Assembly: GCA_003576705.1 (NCBI GenBank)
Contig: QOZS01000008.1
Location: 1 to 64,000, forward strand
Origin: Desertibaculum subflavum
GTDB taxonomy: Bacteria; Pseudomonadota; Alphaproteobacteria; Ferrovibrionales; Ferrovibrionaceae
Length of the DNA stretch: 64,000 nt
Direction of reading: 5' to 3'
Numbering within the stretch: position 1 is the first letter of the stretch; every line of letters begins with the position of its first letter. Shown here piece by piece: positions 60,739 through 64,000 of the stretch. A program made the position numbers and the translations under genes. The notes beneath the pieces were generated by a model. That model worked only from the letters and a program-made list of their open reading frames with translations, ran no database searches and was not told the origin of the DNA.

Positions 60739-62067
60739 ATGCCGCCATCGCTACCGAGGACGGAGTACACCTGGACCGGCGACACTGCGATCGCCTGCCA
60801 GCAGCGCGGCCAACACGGCCCGCATCTGCTTTTCGTGCCCGGGTTGATCTCGCATCTTGAAGTCGCCAATGAGTGGCCCACCTGGGCGCAGTTCCTCGAT
60901 CGGCTCGGGTCCTTCACCAGGCTGGTTACCTTCGACAAGCGCGGCCAGGGCCTCTCCGATCGGATCGGCATCCATCCTTCGCCGGAGGAAAGGCTGGATG
61001 ACATTCACGCGGTCGTCCGGATGGCCGGCGCCGATCATCCCTATGTACTCGGCTTTTCGGAGGGCGGCGCCCTTGCCATGCTCTATGCGGCAAGCTTTCC
61101 GGACCGGGTGCGCGGCCTCATCCTGTACGGCAGCATGGCTCGCTTCTGTGCGGCGCCGGACTATCCATACATGTGGTCGCACGACGCGATGCTGCGCTCC
61201 GTGAAGTACTGGGGGACCGGCGGATCGCTGAAGAGCTTCGCGCCATCGCTGGAACGGGAGCCGAACGGGTTTACCTACTGGGCTCGACTGGAGCGGGAAG
61301 CGCTGAGCCCGGGAGACTATCAACGTAGTCTCAAGGCCAATGCCAATATCGACGTGCGCGCAATCCTGCCCAGCATTCGCGTACCGACCTTGGTGATCCA
61401 TCGGGCCACGGATGCCGCCGTGCCGGTCGACAATGGGCGCTATCTCGCCCGTCACATTCCCGGCGCGGAGTATCTCGAATTGCCGAGCGGCGAGCATCTC
61501 CCCATCGATGGCGACGCCGAGCCGATCATCAAGGCGGTTGCCCGCTTCGTCGCGGCGGATGCCACGGCGCTGGAACCGGATCGCGTTCTGGCGACCGTCA
61601 TGTTCACCGATATCGTCGATTCAACGGCGCGCGCAACGCGGCTGGGCGACAGAGATTGGCTTGCCTTGCGAGCGCGTCACGACCAGGTGGTCGCACGCTG
61701 CATGGAGCGTTATCGCGGCCGGCGCGTTCACAATACCGGTGACGGCATCCTGGCCGTCTTCGATGGGCCCGGCCGCGCGATCTCATGCGCACGTGATCTG
61801 CACCGGGAGCTGTCCGCACTGGATCTGGCGATCCGTGTGGCGCTGCATACGGGCGAGATCGAGTTGCGCGGCGACGAGGTCGGCGGCATCGCCGTGCATA
61901 TTGCGGCCCGTATTCTGGCTCTCGCGGGCGCTGGCGAAACGATGGTGTCGCGGGTAGTCACCGACCTTGTCGTCGGCGCCCTGTTTGACTTCGTCGATCG
62001 CGGACAGCATGCGCTGAAGGGGGTCGACGGAAGCTGGCAGATCTACTCCCTGGCCGGTGGTGGATAG
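60739..62067 (+). CDS. Alpha/beta hydrolase fused to class III adenylate cyclase
   Basis: A 442-residue fusion. Residues 1-275 form an alpha/beta hydrolase with the nucleophile in GFSEGGALAM, acid in HRATDAAVP and base in GEHLPIDGD. Residues 285-440 are a class III cyclase with the metal Asp pair in TVMFTDIVDSTARA and HNTGDGILAVFDGP. The usual Asn of the N-x-A-A-R motif is His here (IAVHIAARI), so cyclase output needs testing. The hydrolase may act as a ligand-sensing domain. No membrane segment. Confidence 0.87.
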   Translation: MPPSLPRTEYTWTGDTAIACQQRGQHGPHLLFVPGLISHLEVANEWPTWAQFLDRLGSFTRLVTFDKRGQGLSDRIGIHPSPEERLDDIHAVVRMAGADHPYVLGFSEGGALAMLYAASFPDRVRGLILYGSMARFCAAPDYPYMWSHDAMLRSVKYWGTGGSLKSFAPSLEREPNGFTYWARLEREALSPGDYQRSLKANANIDVRAILPSIRVPTLVIHRATDAAVPVDNGRYLARHIPGAEYLELPSGEHLPIDGDAEPIIKAVARFVAADATALEPDRVLATVMFTDIVDSTARATRLGDRDWLALRARHDQVVARCMERYRGRRVHNTGDGILAVFDGPGRAISCARDLHRELSALDLAIRVALHTGEIELRGDEVGGIAVHIAARILALAGAGETMVSRVVTDLVVGALFDFVDRGQHALKGVDGSWQIYSLAGGG

Positions 62068-62070
62068 CCG

Positions 62071-63396
62071 GTGGGCATCGACCGCCCCGCGAGTTTGCAG
62101 GATGCCCGGCCAACGCCCCCACGCGTGCCGCGGGCCAATGGCGACTACGACCTTGCGATCGTCGGCGCGGGCGCGGCCGGCATCGCCGCGGCGCGGCAAG
62201 TGCAGGCGGCACGCCCAGATCTGTCCGTCATCCTGCTGGAAGCATCGGACCGCGTCGGCGGGCGGGCCTGGTCGGTCATTCCGAATCAGCTCGCCGGGGC
62301 GGCCGTCGATCTCGGATGCGGCTGGCTGCATGGCGCGCGCGGCAATGAGTGGACGCGCATCGCGGGCGAGCTTGGCCTGACCGTCGACCGCACGCCCGCG
62401 CCGTGGAGCGATGGCGGCCGCCGCCTGGAGTTCGACCGCGAGGCGGAGCGCGCCGCCCGCCGGGCCATCGATGCCTTTTACGCCCGCGCCGACAATTGGG
62501 ACGCGACGCAGCCCGACGCGCCGCTCTCCGATCTGCTTGAGGCCGGCAATCCGTGGAACGGCCGCATCGGCGCCCTCGGCACCTATATCAACGGGGTCGA
62601 GCTCGGCGAGGCTTCGATCGTCGATCTCGGTCGCTACGATCCCGGCCCCGGCCCCGATTGGCGGGTGCGCGAAGGCTATGGAACGCTGGTCGCGCGCTAT
62701 GCCGCGCCTGCTCCCGTCGCGCTCGAGACGGCCGTCACCGCCATCGACCATCGTAACCGCGATCGCATCGAGGTCGAGACCGGGCGCGGTCGCCTGAGGG
62801 CGCGCGCCGTCATCGTCACCGTGTCGACCAGCGTCCTGGCGCGCGAGGCAATCCGCTTCGATCCGCCGCTGCCACGCAAGATCGAGGCGGCGAGCCGGCT
62901 GCCGCTCGGCGTCAACAACAAGGTCTTCCTGCATGTGCGGGATGCCGACGACCTGCCGGCCGATACCCGCGCGATGGGTGCGCAGGATCGGTCGGCCACC
63001 GGCTCCTATCTGATCCGCCCGTTCGGCCGGCCGATCATCGAAGGCTATTTCGGCGGTCAGCTTGCGCGCGACCTGGAGCGGGCGGGTGGGGAGGCGTGGC
63101 TCGCTTTTGCCCGCGACGAGTTGGCGCGAACACTGGGCTCCGAGATCCGCGACCGGCTCTCGGTTGCGGCGATTTCGGCCTGGGCGTCGGCGCCGCATAT
63201 CGGCGGCGGCTATTCCTATGCGAAACCCGGTGCGGCCGACGAACGCGCCGCGCTGGCGGCGCCCGTCGACGCGCGGCTGTTCTTCGCCGGCGAGGCCTGC
63301 TCGACCCTCAAGTTCGGCACCGCGCACGGCGCCTTCGAGAGCGGCGTCGCCGCGGCGTCAGCGGCAATGAGCGGGCTGCCCCCGGCTGCGCGATAG
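62071..63396 (+). CDS. FAD-dependent amine oxidase
   Basis: A 441-residue flavin amine oxidase from GTG 62071, three bases after the preceding stop. It has DLAIVGAGAAGIAAARQVQ, the GG-motif region LEASDRVGGRAWS, CGWLHGARGNEWTR and the C-terminal FAD segment FFAGEACSTLKFGTAHGAFE. It resembles polyamine or monoamine oxidases. Convergent with the hydratase gene, six bases away. Confidence 0.87.
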   Translation: MGIDRPASLQDARPTPPRVPRANGDYDLAIVGAGAAGIAAARQVQAARPDLSVILLEASDRVGGRAWSVIPNQLAGAAVDLGCGWLHGARGNEWTRIAGELGLTVDRTPAPWSDGGRRLEFDREAERAARRAIDAFYARADNWDATQPDAPLSDLLEAGNPWNGRIGALGTYINGVELGEASIVDLGRYDPGPGPDWRVREGYGTLVARYAAPAPVALETAVTAIDHRNRDRIEVETGRGRLRARAVIVTVSTSVLAREAIRFDPPLPRKIEAASRLPLGVNNKVFLHVRDADDLPADTRAMGAQDRSATGSYLIRPFGRPIIEGYFGGQLARDLERAGGEAWLAFARDELARTLGSEIRDRLSVAAISAWASAPHIGGGYSYAKPGAADERAALAAPVDARLFFAGEACSTLKFGTAHGAFESGVAAASAAMSGLPPAAR

Positions 63397-63402
63397 TGCG
63401 GC

Positions 63403-64000
63403 TCAGGGAACGAAGCTCACCTCTGCGGTGCCGAGCCCGGCAAAATCCACGCGGCAACGATCGCCGGGCTTCAGGTAGCGGAGCCCGGTGCACGATCCGC
63501 ACGTGACATACTGGCCTTCTCTCACGCCGCCCGCCTCGCGCATCATCTCGACAAGGGCGACGGCGATGCCGAGCGGATCGCCGGTCGGATGGCCGCCGAT
63601 CTGCGACAACACCGGCGCGCCGTTGACACTGAGCGTTACGGCAAGCTTGCCGAGATCGAGGCCGCGCCAGGCCGTCACCACGGCACCTGGGACGAAGCCG
63701 CCGTTGCTGACATTGTCGGCGAGCTTGTCCAGCAGGCTCGCCGCATCGGAATCGGCATAGCGGCTGGTCACCACCTCGATGGCGGCGAGCGCATCCACCG
63801 CCTCGGCCACCTCCTCGCGGGCATAAGGCGCAGGCCGGTGCGGCAGATCCCGGCGGAAGCGGAAGGCGACCTCGCCCTCGACGCCGCATTGCGGCACGTC
63901 GGCGACTGTGAAATGCGCCGGCGAAGCTTGAATCGCAGATGCGTAGATTGGCGCCCGCATGCCGGCGGAACCGTCCGCCGGCACGCTCGCCTTGAATGCG
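63403..64000 (-). CDS. 2-keto-4-pentenoate hydratase/FAH-like protein, 5' end outside window
   Basis: About 198 residues are seen; the frame stays open to the window end, and roughly 60-70 N-terminal residues are likely missing. Features include PIYASAIQASPAHFTVAD, CGVEGEVAFRFRRDLP (metal-binding Glu pair) and NGGFVPGAVV, as in MhpD and 4-oxalocrotonate decarboxylase. The end SCTGLRYLKPGDRCRVDFAG matches the FAH fold. A GTG at 63984 is an unlikely start. Confidence 0.82.
   Translation of the reverse strand, partial: AFKASVPADGSAGMRAPIYASAIQASPAHFTVADVPQCGVEGEVAFRFRRDLPHRPAPYAREEVAEAVDALAAIEVVTSRYADSDAASLLDKLADNVSNGGFVPGAVVTAWRGLDLGKLAVTLSVNGAPVLSQIGGHPTGDPLGIAVALVEMMREAGGVREGQYVTCGSCTGLRYLKPGDRCRVDFAGLGTAEVSFVP

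Noticed and set aside
1..64000. CRISPR arrays, tRNA or rRNA genes, insertion sequences
   Set aside because: No regularly spaced repeats, tRNA-like folds, rRNA segments or transposase-like proteins were recognised by reading.

Overview
The window is a GC-rich stretch of an alphaproteobacterial chromosome. Several lineage-typical small genes support this: the F1-ATPase inhibitor zeta (DUF1476), alphaproteobacterial SspB, DUF2093, DUF4169 with a ribbon-helix-helix protein, DUF2783, and an RpoH-type sigma paralogue. The abundance of Liv-type ABC importers and aromatic or CoA-ester catabolic genes suggests a metabolically versatile soil or water organism (Rhodospirillales or Hyphomicrobiales-like). 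The genus cannot be fixed from the sequence alone. No rRNA, tRNA, CRISPR array, insertion sequence or phage gene was recognised.

Region by region. (a) 1-4.7 kb is accessory DNA of visibly lower GC. It holds two convergent envelope proteins that both end in a SHOCT helix pair, a decayed VapBC-type toxin-antitoxin pair, and a tightly overlapping three-gene cassette led by a TIGR04255-family protein. (b) 4.7-8.8 kb has an alpha/beta hydrolase, an LLM flavin monooxygenase and an orphan NMT1-type binding protein, followed by a class III cyclase. (c) 8.8-15.5 kb is a minus-strand catabolic operon: two MaoC-type hydratases, a binding protein, LivH/M/G/F, a 4-oxalocrotonate tautomerase-like protein and an SMP-30 lactonase. 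(d) 15.6-17.2 kb has an RpoH paralogue divergent from a MarR regulator with a cysteine-rich tail, with a perfect inverted repeat between them.

(e) 17.2-29.1 kb is a second catabolic block. A second Liv importer is followed on the same strand by a GGDEF protein, PaaG- and PaaI-like enzymes, an FAD aromatic hydroxylase and DUF2783. Divergently placed are an aryl-CoA monooxygenase and a benzoate-CoA-ligase-like enzyme. Together they look like uptake, CoA activation, hydroxylation and further conversion of an aromatic acid. (f) 29.2-36.3 kb has FecR, an epimerase, GST, a hydroxyacid dehydrogenase, an ArsC-like protein, and a purT-ridA-WD40 operon. (g) 36.4-42.7 kb has an ABC-F ATPase, guaA, a TPR-like protein, a lipoprotein, and glnK-amtB for ammonium sensing and uptake.

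(h) 42.8-57.4 kb is mostly housekeeping: an acetolactate synthase-like enzyme, DUF4169, AsmA, an RHH protein, class I fumarase, sspB, M23 peptidase, DUF2093, xseA, purD, purS, purC, the ATPase inhibitor and purB. Inverted copies of a short dispersed repeat lie between purD and purS. (i) 57.4-64 kb returns to catabolism, with two FAD amine oxidases, a VOC protein, a CtBP-like dehydrogenase, a hydrolase-cyclase fusion and a hydratase cut by the window end.

The best candidate for an undescribed system is the coupled cassette at 2769-4628. It looks like a mobile accessory module of unknown function, beside a toxin-antitoxin remnant.
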